Shown here one piece after another: positions 17,307-25,031 of a stretch of 64,000 nucleotides of DNA. Within the stretch, counting starts at the first letter, position 1; each line of letters starts with the position of its first letter. The stretch comes from CP2-2F sp034436355. GTDB lineage: Bacteria; Chloroflexota; Anaerolineae; Aggregatilineales; UBA2796. The translations under genes and the position numbers were made by a program. The DNA is taken from positions 1 to 64,000 of the forward strand of contig DAOTVQ010000044.1 in assembly GCA_034436355.1 (NCBI GenBank). Direction: 5' to 3'. The notes below the pieces were generated by a model. That model was given only the letters and a program-made list of their open reading frames with translations, had not been told where the DNA came from and ran no database searches.

Positions 17307-17980
17307 GCATCCACGCTCAGGGTGTAGCCACGCCCATGCGCTGAAGTCACCACACGCGGGCGATCCGGATCGTTCTCCAGCTTGCGCCGCAAGTTCCGCA
17401 CGTGATTCCGCACAAGGGCAGGGTCGCCGCTGCCGGGCGGATAATGCCAAACAAGCTGGAGCAGTTCGGTGGCAGTTAGATATTCGCCGGGCTGCTGGCT
17501 CAGCACTTCTAAGAGGTCAAATTCGGTGGGCGTTAGCTCAACGGGGCGCCCATGCAGCTTGATAGCGCGCTCATTAGAGTAGATGATCAAAGGTGCGGCG
17601 GTTGCCACACGCTGGCTGCGCCGAAGCAGCGCACGCAGACGCGCCGCCAGCTCGCGGGCATTCAGCGCAGCACGCCGCAAGCAATCATCTGCGCCAGCAT
17701 CTAGGGCTTGGGCAATGGCATAGGCGCTGCCACTCACAATGCACAGCAAAGCAGCCTGAGCAGCCCGCGGCAGCGTTCGGGCGCGGCGGCAGAGCAGTTC
17801 AGCATCGCTTGGGAAACTGGCAGGATCCAGCAAGATCAGCTCAACGGTGAAGCGGCGCACCTGATCCGAGAGTGCTTCAAACGTTTCCACAGCCAAGAGG
17901 TGATGATCACCATCTAAAGTTGCTTCACGCAGCACAGCGAGAACGGTTGAATCTCTGGTTAAAAGTGCAATCACGGACAT
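17294..17980 (-). CDS. OmpR/PhoB-type response regulator, atypical receiver
   Basis: The 228-residue product has a receiver-like domain (1-120) and a winged-helix DNA-binding domain (about 130-222) with LTPTEFDLLEVLSQQPGEYL and VRNHVRNLRRKLENDP followed by RVVTSAHGRGYTLSV. Asp52 in LILLDPASFP sits at the phosphoacceptor position. The acidic pair near the N-terminus is lost (ALLTRDST) and the conserved Lys-Pro near residue 102 reads LRRAA. The regulator may therefore respond without normal phosphorylation. No kinase gene is adjacent. Its 3' end overlaps the convergent glycosyltransferase gene. Confidence 0.85.
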   Translation of the reverse strand: MSVIALLTRDSTVLAVLREATLDGDHHLLAVETFEALSDQVRRFTVELILLDPASFPSDAELLCRRARTLPRAAQAALLCIVSGSAYAIAQALDAGADDCLRRAALNARELAARLRALLRRSQRVATAAPLIIYSNERAIKLHGRPVELTPTEFDLLEVLSQQPGEYLTATELLQLVWHYPPGSGDPALVRNHVRNLRRKLENDPDRPRVVTSAHGRGYTLSVDAQRR

Positions 17981-18139
17981 AGTCGCTTGCCTTATCGGAT
18001 GCGGTGCAATTGTTTGGAAATGCTAACGGCTTTTGCACGGTCAAGCCAGTCTGCATCTAGTATAGAGCAAAACAAACTAAAAATGCGTGAAACTTATGTG
18101 AATTTTGCGCGTGGCAAGCGCGCATTTTGTGCGGCAAAT

Positions 18140-18178
18140 AAAGGGCAGCTTGGTGATTCCTGTGCCAAGCCGCCCTTT
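18140..18178 (-). terminator. Stem-loop downstream of the MoxR gene
   Basis: A 14-bp stem with a single A-C mismatch (AAAGGGC-N-GCTTGG against CCAAGC-N-GCCCTTT) encloses an 11-base loop. Read on the minus strand it ends CCCTTTATTT, a short T-rich run, 26 bases after the MoxR stop. It is best explained as the terminator of the STAS/MoxR group. A regulatory hairpin for the response-regulator gene is less likely. Confidence 0.65.
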
Positions 18179-18203
18179 ACAATTTTCACAAACTATGTGC
18201 AGG

Positions 18204-19295
18204 CTAGAGCATTTCGCGGCAGGCGCGGTAAAAGTCATCCCAAGCCTCCCGCGTCCTGACCACTGTTTCAAGGTATTCCAGCCACACGACGCGATCCTGC
18301 ACAGGGTCTTTGACCACAGCGCCAAGCATTCCGCCCGCTAGATCAGCGGCACGCACCACGCCATCGCCAAAGTGTGCCGCCATAGCGATGCCGCTCGTCA
18401 CCACCGAGATTGCCTCAGCCGTGCTAAGCGTGCTGCTTGGCACTTTCAGCTTGGTTTTACCATCAGCGGTGATGCCGCCGCGCAATTCGCGGAACACGGT
18501 TACCACGCGCTGAATTTCCAGCAGGGAAGGCGCCTCGGCGGGCAGTTCAAGCGCCCGTCCGATGCTCTCGACGCGGCTGCGGACAATCTCGACTTCTTCC
18601 GCCTCTGTTTCGGGCAAGGGCAGCACCACAGTGTTAAAGCGCCGTTTGAGCGCAGCGGAGAGATCGTTCACACCGCGATCACGATCATTGGCAGTGGCGA
18701 TCACGTTGAAGCCTTTCACTGCTTGCACTTCGGCGTTCAGCTCAGGGATGGGCAGCGTTTTTTCGGAGAGGATGGTGATCAGCGAATCCTGCACGTCAGA
18801 CGGGATGCGCGTGAGTTCTTCCACCCGTGCAATCTTGCCTGATGACATAGCGCGCATGAGTGGGCTTGCTACCAAGGCTGCCATAGAAGGACCTTCCGCC
18901 AACAGGCGTGCGTAATTCCAGCCATAACGGAGGGCTTCTTCGGGCGTGCCGGCGGTGCCTTGAATGAGCAGGGTTGAATCGGCAGCGATGGCAGCCGCCA
19001 AATGCTCGCTGACCCACGTTTTGGCGGTGCCGGGCACACCGAGCAACAGCAGGGCGCGGTCGGTGGCAAGCGTGGCGATGGCTGCTTCAATCAGGCGGCG
19101 CTGCCCAATGTATTTCGGCTGAATGGTCATGCCGTTAGGCAGCGTGCCGCCTAGCAAATAGGTTGCCACCGCCCACGGCGAAAGCCGCCAATTGGGCGGG
19201 CGCGGGCGTGTATCGTTTTCGGCAAGGGCAGCCAACTCTTCGGCAAATTGCTGCTCAGCGTGCTGGCGCAAAATAGCATTGGGTAGTTCAGTCAT
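18204..19295 (-). CDS. MoxR-like AAA+ ATPase
   Basis: The 363-residue protein belongs to the MoxR/AAA_5 type of AAA+ ATPases, which act as chaperones for protein activation, often with vWA partners. Walker A is GVPGTAKTWVSEHL. The Walker B/sensor region reads VEELTRIPSDVQDSLITIL, and NVIATANDRDRGVNDLSAAL is the sensor-1/arginine-finger area. The ATG at 19295 has AAGGAG nine bases upstream. This subfamily is known elsewhere beside SWIM-finger and vWA genes, but here it follows a 108-residue protein and a STAS protein. A strong stem-loop follows it. Confidence 0.85.
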   Translation of the reverse strand: MTELPNAILRQHAEQQFAEELAALAENDTRPRPPNWRLSPWAVATYLLGGTLPNGMTIQPKYIGQRRLIEAAIATLATDRALLLLGVPGTAKTWVSEHLAAAIAADSTLLIQGTAGTPEEALRYGWNYARLLAEGPSMAALVASPLMRAMSSGKIARVEELTRIPSDVQDSLITILSEKTLPIPELNAEVQAVKGFNVIATANDRDRGVNDLSAALKRRFNTVVLPLPETEAEEVEIVRSRVESIGRALELPAEAPSLLEIQRVVTVFRELRGGITADGKTKLKVPSSTLSTAEAISVVTSGIAMAAHFGDGVVRAADLAGGMLGAVVKDPVQDRVVWLEYLETVVRTREAWDDFYRACREML

Positions 19296-19323
19296 GCGGA
19301 ACATCTCCTTCGCAAGGCGCAGT

Positions 19324-19650
19324 TTAGTCTGGCACGCCGAAGCGTTGCCGTAAGGCAGCACGCCCATCCAGCGTGAGTTGGAGTTCCTGTGGGCTATCGT
19401 AGACCAGCGGATCAAAGCGCGCCCGCGGCGCACGCCCGCGCAGATCAGCCAACAGATCAGTGGCGAGATCGCGCCGTGCCAGCACCGTGATGCTGACCGA
19501 GGCGCGTGCGGGCAGCAAATTTAGCAGATCAGGCGTGCTAAAGACGATGGGGTAAAACTCGCTCCAATAGCGGCGGGCTGCCACCAACACCCACTCGGCG
19601 CTGAGATCGGGCGGCACGTATAGAATATGGTAGGTGGTGATGTTCTGCAC
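19324..19650 (-). CDS. Conserved hypothetical protein, 108 aa
   Basis: I do not recognise this 108-residue protein. It is soluble, mixed alpha/beta by eye, with the segments HILYVPPDLSAEWVLVAARR and SVSITVLARRDLATDLLADL, which look like alternating strands and helices. The GTG start shares one base with the STAS stop (TAGTG), and it ends 28 bases before the MoxR gene. This layout suggests it is a co-translated partner of both. It could be an adaptor between the STAS protein and the ATPase, which is inference only. Confidence 0.6.
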   Translation of the reverse strand: MQNITTYHILYVPPDLSAEWVLVAARRYWSEFYPIVFSTPDLLNLLPARASVSITVLARRDLATDLLADLRGRAPRARFDPLVYDSPQELQLTLDGRAALRQRFGVPD

Positions 19651-20114
19651 TAGGCATCCGGCTTCTCAACTGGCGGCACGGCTTTGGCTTGCACCTCTGC
19701 CTCGTCCGCAACGGTTGGTGGTGTCGGTGCTGGCGCTGGTTCATCTGCGGCGGCGGGCGGCGGTGCCGCTTTAGAGTGCATTTCTGCCTCATCCGCAACT
19801 AGAGTCAGGCGTTCCGTCAAGCCAACCATGCGGAATAACTTGCGATTGTGTGAGTTCAAGCCATAGGCAAAAACTTTCCGCCCGGCGGCGGTTGCATCCT
19901 CCACAAGGCTGATGATCAAGCCAATGCCTGCGCTGTTTAGATAGTCGGTTGCGCTGAAGTTAAAGCCAACCGCCACCACGCGCTGCACCGCCAATTGGTT
20001 GTACGCCGCATAGGCGTTTTCGCGTGTTTGCGCCGTTACATCACGCGGAAAGTCAATATAGCCTAATGTGCCGTTTTGTCGTGCGCCTACTTCTGGTTGT
20101 GCCACCCTTCCCAT
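19650..20114 (-). CDS. STAS-domain protein (anti-anti-sigma-like) with Ala/Pro tail
   Basis: Residues about 15-105 form a STAS domain of the SpoIIAA/RsbV type. The switch loop reads ATDYLNSAGIGLIISL, with a Ser at the usual phosphorylation position, followed by RKVFAYGLNSHNRKLFRMVG. The remaining 45 residues are Ala/Pro-rich and contain two copies of a VADEAE motif followed by K-A-x-P-P. No anti-sigma kinase or sigma factor gene is adjacent. It is first in the group with the 108-residue protein and MoxR ATPase. The start codon is the least certain part, because AAAAGG abuts the ATG. Confidence 0.8.
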   Translation of the reverse strand: MGRVAQPEVGARQNGTLGYIDFPRDVTAQTRENAYAAYNQLAVQRVVAVGFNFSATDYLNSAGIGLIISLVEDATAAGRKVFAYGLNSHNRKLFRMVGLTERLTLVADEAEMHSKAAPPPAAADEPAPAPTPPTVADEAEVQAKAVPPVEKPDA

Positions 20115-20189
20115 CCTTTTCTAACGCATTGCCTAGTGTGTATTGTAACTTAAGTTTGCCCACAGGCGCATTGTGCAGATCGTGATGTG

Positions 20190-21143
20190 CTATTCTAAGA
20201 CTGCTAACAACGCCTCTAGCGCTTGTAAGGTGAGCAAGTTGTGCAAGTTATGCCCTGCCTGCAAGTCTGCTGCCGCAAAAGAGGCTACATCGCCGCTATC
20301 GGGCTTGGTCATGTGCGTTGGTTCGTTCGGATCAATGCCCTGATGGGGCAGCGGCTCAAAGGCACGCCACAGGTTGATCAGCGGCAAGTTATAGTCGGCA
20401 GCAGCCTTCACCACGATGCGATTGTACAGCATGGATTGATCGATGAAGCCGGGCTGATTGGGAAAGGTGCTAACCAGCGGAATGATGCCGCTATTCACCG
20501 TCTCGACCAGCACACGGCGCAGATAGAAGTCAAACTGCGCCGTCGTCAGCGATTTCATGTCGTTGGTGCCGAACAAGATCAGGGCGAAGGCGGGCTGTGA
20601 ATAGCGGTATTCGCAAGCAAGCGGCGATTCGTCAACATCGCACAAGGTGGGATCGCTCCACGTTGCATCCAGCACAGAGGCAGCATTGAAGCCGCTTTCG
20701 GCTGCCAAACTTGGGTTAGAGAGCGAAGTAAGCCCATCGCGCACAGGCACGTTAAAGCGCGTGATGACGTCCTCCAACGACGTATAGTCAGCAAGCGTAT
20801 AGCCGCCTGCCGCAAATGGAATCAGGAAGTTTGGGCTTGCCGTCATGCAATCGCCCACTTTGGAAAAGGCGCTGTTGTTCAGGGCGCGGCGTTTGCCTTC
20901 TGCGTAAATGCTGCGAAGGTATTCCGCATTGGCGCTGAAATCGGGCAGAATGGGCAGCGCACGCAGATCAATGCTGGCAAGGGCTGCCTCATCTACCGCC
21001 CCTTCGGTTGGCTCTGGCAGCGGCATGAAGGCAGCAGGCGTCGGCGTTGGGTCAGCGGCAACGGCAGGCGCCGCCAGCATCAGCATCGCAAGTGCTGCAT
21101 AGCACAGCACCGCGCTAAGGGTCAAAAACAAGCGTTTGAACAT
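20190..21143 (-). CDS. Secreted SGNH/GDSL-like hydrolase with Cys at the nucleophile position
   Basis: The 317-residue product has a signal peptide (MFKRLFLTLS then a hydrophobic run to APAVAA) and a Thr/Pro linker. The hydrolase-like domain carries SKVGDCMTASPNF as block I, where family members normally have GDS, and ALILFGTNDM as block III (GxND). A C-terminal AAADLQAGHNLHN may supply the Asp/His block. Cys99 replaces the nucleophile Ser. The ATG at 21143 has GGGAG eight bases upstream. It would act outside the membrane. The substrate is unknown. Confidence 0.6.
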   Translation of the reverse strand: MFKRLFLTLSAVLCYAALAMLMLAAPAVAADPTPTPAAFMPLPEPTEGAVDEAALASIDLRALPILPDFSANAEYLRSIYAEGKRRALNNSAFSKVGDCMTASPNFLIPFAAGGYTLADYTSLEDVITRFNVPVRDGLTSLSNPSLAAESGFNAASVLDATWSDPTLCDVDESPLACEYRYSQPAFALILFGTNDMKSLTTAQFDFYLRRVLVETVNSGIIPLVSTFPNQPGFIDQSMLYNRIVVKAAADYNLPLINLWRAFEPLPHQGIDPNEPTHMTKPDSGDVASFAAADLQAGHNLHNLLTLQALEALLAVLE

Positions 21144-21221
21144 GACAAGCACTCCCTATTGAGAACACCGCCATTGTACCGCGTTGGTAAGCGGCTCACA
21201 ATGCATACGCCTGAAATGCGC

Positions 21222-21227
21222 TATACT
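21222..21227 (+). promoter_or_regulatory. -10 element of deoC
   Basis: TATACT in the context GCGCTATACTTAT lies 43 bases before the deoC ATG. No clear -35 is visible. It matches the recurrent TAYAMT elements upstream of other genes in this window. Confidence 0.5.
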
Positions 21228-21269
21228 TATCCCAACATTTTTTCTTGAACTGAGAAGGATTTTGCCGCC

Positions 21270-22262
21270 ATGACCAACCATCTGCTGCATACGCCTGCTT
21301 TGGCGCAAGACCATCCGCCGCGCAATGAAGGGCTGCCGCTGGATTTAGGGTGGGTGGAAAGTGTGCGGATTAACAAAAGCGCGGTAGAGCGCCGTGCTGC
21401 TACGCTCAGCACACGGCGCACCGTCAAACAGATTTGGCAGGCGGCGTGGCTGCTGCGCGCCATCACCTTTATAGACCTGACCACACTCGCCGGTGATGAT
21501 ACACCGAGTAATGTGCAGCGCTTGTGCGCGAAGGCACGCCAGCCCGTCCGTGCTGACTTGCTGGCGGCGCTTGGCGCAGCAACTTTGCCGATTCACGTCG
21601 GCGCGGTGTGCGTTTACCACAACCTGATCGGGACGGCGCTTGAAGCGTTGCGCGGCACGCAGATTCCTGTGGCAGCCGTCTCGACGGGCTTTCCTGCTGC
21701 CCAAACGCCGCTGCGCCTGAAGCTTGAGGAAATTCGGCAATCAGTGGCGGAGGGCGCCGCCGAGATTGATGTGGTCATCTCGCGGGTGCATGTCCTCACC
21801 GCCAATTGGCAGGCGCTCTATGATGAGGTGAAGGCCTTCCGTGAAGCCTGCGGCGCGGCACATCTCAAGGTCATCTTGGCGGTTGGTGAACTCGGCACGC
21901 TGCGCCACGTTGGGCAGGCAAGTTTGGTCGCTATGATGGCAGGCGCGGATTTCATCAAAACATCTACTGGCAAGGAGTCGGTGAATGCTACCTTGCCGTT
22001 TGGCTTGGTTATGGTGCGCGCCATTCGGGATTATCAGGCGCGGACAGGCTATCAGGTTGGCTTTAAGCCTGCCGGCGGCATTCGAACTGCCAAAAATGCG
22101 CTGGATTGGCTGATCTTGATGAAGGAAGAACTGGGCAACGCTTGGCTGACGCCTGCCTTGTTCAGGCTTGGCGCCAGCGCGCTGCTCACGGATATTGAAC
22201 GCCAACTCTCACACTATGCTACAGGGCGCTACTCTGCCGCGCATCGGCATCCCATGCCTTAG
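21270..22262 (+). CDS. deoC: Deoxyribose-phosphate aldolase
   Basis: DERA cleaves 2-deoxyribose 5-phosphate to glyceraldehyde 3-phosphate and acetaldehyde. The 330-residue protein is of the longer type, with an N-terminal extension before the barrel. The Schiff-base Lys is in GADFIKTSTGKES, with VGFKPAGGIRT as the later phosphate/Lys region and EIDVVISRVHVL holding the acidic residue. The AAGGA before the ATG supports the start. It converges with the DUF6069 gene, eight bases away. It presumably salvages deoxynucleosides, but no other deo gene is present. Confidence 0.95.
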   Translation: MTNHLLHTPALAQDHPPRNEGLPLDLGWVESVRINKSAVERRAATLSTRRTVKQIWQAAWLLRAITFIDLTTLAGDDTPSNVQRLCAKARQPVRADLLAALGAATLPIHVGAVCVYHNLIGTALEALRGTQIPVAAVSTGFPAAQTPLRLKLEEIRQSVAEGAAEIDVVISRVHVLTANWQALYDEVKAFREACGAAHLKVILAVGELGTLRHVGQASLVAMMAGADFIKTSTGKESVNATLPFGLVMVRAIRDYQARTGYQVGFKPAGGIRTAKNALDWLILMKEELGNAWLTPALFRLGASALLTDIERQLSHYATGRYSAAHRHPMP

Positions 22263-22270
22263 GGCAAGTT

Positions 22271-22717
22271 CTAGGCGCGAGCGCGTGTGGTGAGCAACCC
22301 AATGCAAGCCACACCGGCAACGATGTGCATGATCTCCAGCGCCAGGATCGTGCCGATGCCAACGGGCTCTGGCACAGGGAACAAGCCCGTCAACAGCAGC
22401 AGCGGTTGGGCAAAAGAGAGGACAAGCACCACAATCGCCACTGTGCGGAAGGTGCTGATCGGGCGCTTGCTGAAGCGCGGCATCAGTGTATAGACGAAGG
22501 TTCCCGCCAACACGCCAACCACTGTTGCGCCAACCGCCACCAGTAAAAACGGCGGCGTCGGGATTTCGGGCGGGAAAAAGGCAAACGTAACGCCCAGTGC
22601 AGAAGCGATAAGATAAACGATAGCGTTCAAGATGGCTGCCACCACAGCCGCTAAGATGCCCACTTGCCAAATTTGGCGGGCAGGTGCAAGAACCTCCGGT
22701 TGAGTTGAAATAGACAT
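22271..22717 (-). CDS. DUF6069-like four-helix membrane protein
   Basis: The 148-residue protein has four predicted membrane helices at about 17-42, 54-80, 92-115 and 122-144, with TPPFLLVAVGATVVGVLAGT as a typical DUF6069 segment. The ATG at 22717 has GAGGG seven bases upstream. A MarR operator copy lies 32-47 bases upstream, identical to the one at the marR promoter, so it is almost certainly a target of that regulator. Such pairs often respond to small-molecule or oxidative stress, but no ligand can be named. Confidence 0.7.
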   Translation of the reverse strand: MSISTQPEVLAPARQIWQVGILAAVVAAILNAIVYLIASALGVTFAFFPPEIPTPPFLLVAVGATVVGVLAGTFVYTLMPRFSKRPISTFRTVAIVVLVLSFAQPLLLLTGLFPVPEPVGIGTILALEIMHIVAGVACIGLLTTRARA

Positions 22718-22748
22718 GAACAATCCCTCTATTCTGAACCGACCAATC

Positions 22749-22764
22749 GCTTAGCCGACTAAGT
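22749..22764. promoter_or_regulatory. MarR operator copy 2 (upstream of DUF6069 gene)
   Basis: GCTTAGCCGACTAAGT is the exact reverse complement of 23233-23248. It contains a CTTAG/CTAAG inverted repeat with a 4-base centre, the size expected for a MarR-family operator. It lies between the marR stop and the DUF6069 start. Confidence 0.75.
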
Positions 22765-22783
22765 AAACAGGCAAAAAAATGCT

Positions 22784-23212
22784 TCAAGTGCTTTCCGTCA
22801 GGTTGTTGTGAACCTGAAGCAGTAAGCGCCGCAGCAAAATGCGCTCATCCGCCGTCAGGTGGGCAAGCGTTTGTTCTTCAAGCTGCTGCCAAACCTGCGT
22901 CAGCGCTTGCTGCAATTGGCGGCTTGCTGCCGTCAGAAAAACGCGCGAAACACGGCTATCGGCAGCATCTTCACGCTTTTCCACCAGACCGTTGCGCTCC
23001 ATGCGCCGCAGCATCTTGCTGAGGGTGGGCAGTTGCACATCCATTTTTTCAGCAAGCTGGCTTTGTGTTTGCCCATCTTGCTCCCACAGCAGCATCAGCA
23101 GCCTCTCTTGCCCCACATGCACACCTGAGCAGCTTAGGTGTGCCTCTGCGCGGCTGCGGTGCGCTTTGCCAATCTGCGCGATGAGGTAACTGATGCTCTC
23201 TCGGATGATCAT
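22784..23212 (-). CDS. MarR-family transcriptional regulator
   Basis: This 142-residue winged-helix regulator has the MarR layout. Dimerisation helices flank a DNA-binding core with TQSQLAEKMDVQLPTLSKML as the recognition helix-turn-helix and GLVEKREDAADSRVSRVFLT as the wing (the D-x-R-x3-V-x-LT pattern). It is expressed from a strong promoter (TTGACA, 18 bases, TATACT) whose start region overlaps an operator, so it is probably autoregulated. A second identical operator precedes the DUF6069 gene 66 bases downstream. Effector unknown. Confidence 0.92.
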   Translation of the reverse strand: MIIRESISYLIAQIGKAHRSRAEAHLSCSGVHVGQERLLMLLWEQDGQTQSQLAEKMDVQLPTLSKMLRRMERNGLVEKREDAADSRVSRVFLTAASRQLQQALTQVWQQLEEQTLAHLTADERILLRRLLLQVHNNLTEST

Positions 23213-23232
23213 GCGGCTAGGTTGCCCTTTTA

Positions 23233-23248
23233 ACTTAGTCGGCTAAGC
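23233..23248. promoter_or_regulatory. MarR operator copy 1 (at the marR promoter)
   Basis: ACTTAGTCGGCTAAGC lies directly downstream of the marR -10 box, covering the likely transcription start. It is the exact reverse complement of 22749-22764. Binding here would block marR transcription. Confidence 0.78.
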
Positions 23249-23250
23249 AA

Positions 23251-23280
23251 AGTATATGGCAGGATACATTGCTGTGTCAA
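23251..23280 (-). promoter_or_regulatory. marR promoter
   Basis: Read on the minus strand: TTGACA (23275-23280), an 18-base spacer, TATACT (23251-23256). This is the best sigma-70-type promoter in the window and drives the MarR gene 39 bases downstream. Confidence 0.8.
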
Positions 23281-23329
23281 GTGCCACATGGCGCAGATCA
23301 AGACTCTAGACAAAGTTAGAACGCAAACT

Positions 23330-23358
23330 TTGCCAAACCTTATAAAGTCTGTTAGAAT
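23330..23358 (+). promoter_or_regulatory. Promoter of the MerR/B12-type regulator gene
   Basis: TTGCCA (23330-23335), 17 bases, then TAGAAT (23353-23358). It lies about 65 bases before the ATG at 23423 and is divergent from the marR promoter. A second -10-like GATAAT follows at 23364. Confidence 0.6.
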
Positions 23359-23422
23359 GATCAGATAATTTATGGTTGTATTGTTAAACAGCGCGCCAGT
23401 GGCGTGAAAGTGATGCAGGTTT

Positions 23423-24445
23423 ATGGACGCGGTGAACCCAACCTTATTGTTGTCATCTTTTTCGGATGAGCCGATCTACAATGTGAAGGCTGTCTGTGTG
23501 CGGACGGGAATCACGGCGGCAACGCTACGCGCTTGGGAAAGGCGCTACGGCTTGCCCACCCCGAATCGAACCCCGCACGGCTATCGGCTCTACTCTGAAC
23601 GCGATGTTGCTATCCTCTTTTGGCTGATCCAACAAACAGAAAACGGCGTGAGCATTGGGCAGGCAGTCAACCAACTAACCAGTATGTTGGTGAATGGTAT
23701 TGATCCGACGGTGCGTGTGCCAACCGCGCAGGTGCCTGCTGTGCCTAGCAGACCGCGCTCACCTGAAGCGCTGAGCCGCGACCTTGCCAATGCCCTGACG
23801 AGCCTTGATGAGCGCTATGCTGATCAGCTTTTTAATGAGACAATGGCGCTCTATACGCTGGAGACGACGCTGATCAACGTCCTGCGCGGTGCGATGCATC
23901 TCATCTTGGCGCAGCGCGCCCGCGGCGAAGTGCCGATCACGGTGGAGCGCTTCACGGTAAACTATGCGCGCCAGCGCCTGCTGCACATGATCCAGACCAC
24001 GCCAAGTGCCTTGCGCGCACAGAGTCCTGTCGTCACCATTGGCTTTCCCGCCGAGCCGAACGAACTCGATCTGCTGATCATTGGGTTGCTGCTGCGGCGT
24101 GCGGGTTGGTCAGTGGTGCATCTAGGCAGCGAGCTAGAGCCGAATATGGTGCAGCCTGCCCTGAACGGCATGAACGCCTCTGTCATCTTCTACTACACTG
24201 ATCTGCCCGCCAATGCGCGCAAGTTGGCTGAATTTACCATGCCGTTGGATAGCTTCGGTAAGCCGATTTGGTGCGTGTGTGGCGGGCAGGCGCTGCAAGC
24301 ACAGCCCGATCTGCAAGCGCTGCTGCCCTTTGATTATTTAGGTGCAGACTTGCGCGGCATTTTTGGCGCACTTGCCAACTACCTTGAGGCACGCTTTAAC
24401 GGCGTCAAGGTGCGCCCCAGAACACAGCGAAAGGCAGCCCAATAA
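23423..24445 (+). CDS. MerR-family regulator with degenerate cobalamin-binding domain (CarH/LitR-like)
   Basis: The 340-residue protein has an N-terminal MerR winged helix (residues 17-85: YNVKAVCVRTGITAATLRAW followed by RRYGLPTPNRTPHGYRLYSE). A helical bundle (about 115-205) and a Rossmann-like B12-binding fold (about 208-325) follow. CarH/LitR proteins repress light-inducible genes using adenosylcobalamin. The ligand motif E-x-H-x-x-G reads E-P-N-E-L-D here, with Asn encoded at 24059-24061, and I cannot find the bundle W-x9-EH motif. It may therefore sense something else or act constitutively. An SRPBCC gene follows three bases later. Confidence 0.85.
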   Translation: MDAVNPTLLLSSFSDEPIYNVKAVCVRTGITAATLRAWERRYGLPTPNRTPHGYRLYSERDVAILFWLIQQTENGVSIGQAVNQLTSMLVNGIDPTVRVPTAQVPAVPSRPRSPEALSRDLANALTSLDERYADQLFNETMALYTLETTLINVLRGAMHLILAQRARGEVPITVERFTVNYARQRLLHMIQTTPSALRAQSPVVTIGFPAEPNELDLLIIGLLLRRAGWSVVHLGSELEPNMVQPALNGMNASVIFYYTDLPANARKLAEFTMPLDSFGKPIWCVCGGQALQAQPDLQALLPFDYLGADLRGIFGALANYLEARFNGVKVRPRTQRKAAQ

Positions 24446-24448
24446 CGT

Positions 24449-24937
24449 ATGGCACGCTTTAAGCAGCGTTTTGTGGTGAAAGCGCCTTTATCGGCTGTGT
24501 GGCGCTTTCACGATGATCCCATCGCCCTGAAAGACCTGACGCCGCCGCCGCTGCGCGTGAAGCTGCTGGCAAAAGATGATCCCTTGCAAGCAGGCGGCAC
24601 CCTCAAATTTCGCCTTGCACTATTCGGCATTCAGCCGCTAGGCGCAACATGGCACGCCATCTATGATGAATTCAACGCCTACCAGGAAGGCGCGCAGACA
24701 TGCAGCTTTGTAGATCGCTCGCTGAGCAGCCCTTTCCATTTTTGGGTGCATCGGCACACCTTTGAGGCGCTCAGCGATGGCAGCACCGCCTGCACCGATG
24801 AAGTGACCTTCCACCTAACGCCCTTGCGCGGTGTGCTGGGCGGCATCCTTGATGGGCTGGTCTACCCAAGCATCATCTTTCTGTTCCTCTATCGGCAGTT
24901 TCAGACTCGGCGTTTGTTGGCAAAGTACACACCCTAA
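24449..24937 (+). CDS. SRPBCC-fold protein
   Basis: This 162-residue protein resembles START/SRPBCC ligand-binding proteins (cyclase/dehydrase type). The opening FKQRFVVKAPLSAVWRFHDD, the central FVDRSLSSPFHFWVHRHTFE and the strand TACTDEVTFHLTPLRG are typical of the helix-grip fold. A hydrophobic C-terminal helix (YPSIIFLFLYRQFQ) is present. The gene starts three bases after the MerR/B12-type regulator, so they share a transcript. In other bacteria CarH-type regulators lie near SRPBCC, photolyase or carotenoid genes, but none of the latter is seen here. Confidence 0.75.
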   Translation: MARFKQRFVVKAPLSAVWRFHDDPIALKDLTPPPLRVKLLAKDDPLQAGGTLKFRLALFGIQPLGATWHAIYDEFNAYQEGAQTCSFVDRSLSSPFHFWVHRHTFEALSDGSTACTDEVTFHLTPLRGVLGGILDGLVYPSIIFLFLYRQFQTRRLLAKYTP

Positions 24938-24983
24938 GCGCACCCGTCACAACTCTGAGACAACATGGCGTGAGCTTTTGCCG

Positions 24984-24989
24984 TATACT
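24984..24989 (+). promoter_or_regulatory. -10 element of the 205-aa gene
   Basis: TATACT in the context GCCGTATACTTGTAG lies 43 bases upstream of the ATG at 25032. No clear -35 is visible. Confidence 0.45.
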
Positions 24990-25031
24990 TGTAGCTAAAC
25001 GACCATTTTAGCCAACAGCGAGCCATTGTCT

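Noticed and set aside
22209..22787. 192-residue minus-strand frame over the DUF6069 gene
   Set aside because: It is a shadow in another frame. The DUF6069 frame has a ribosome binding site, four membrane helices and an operator in place.
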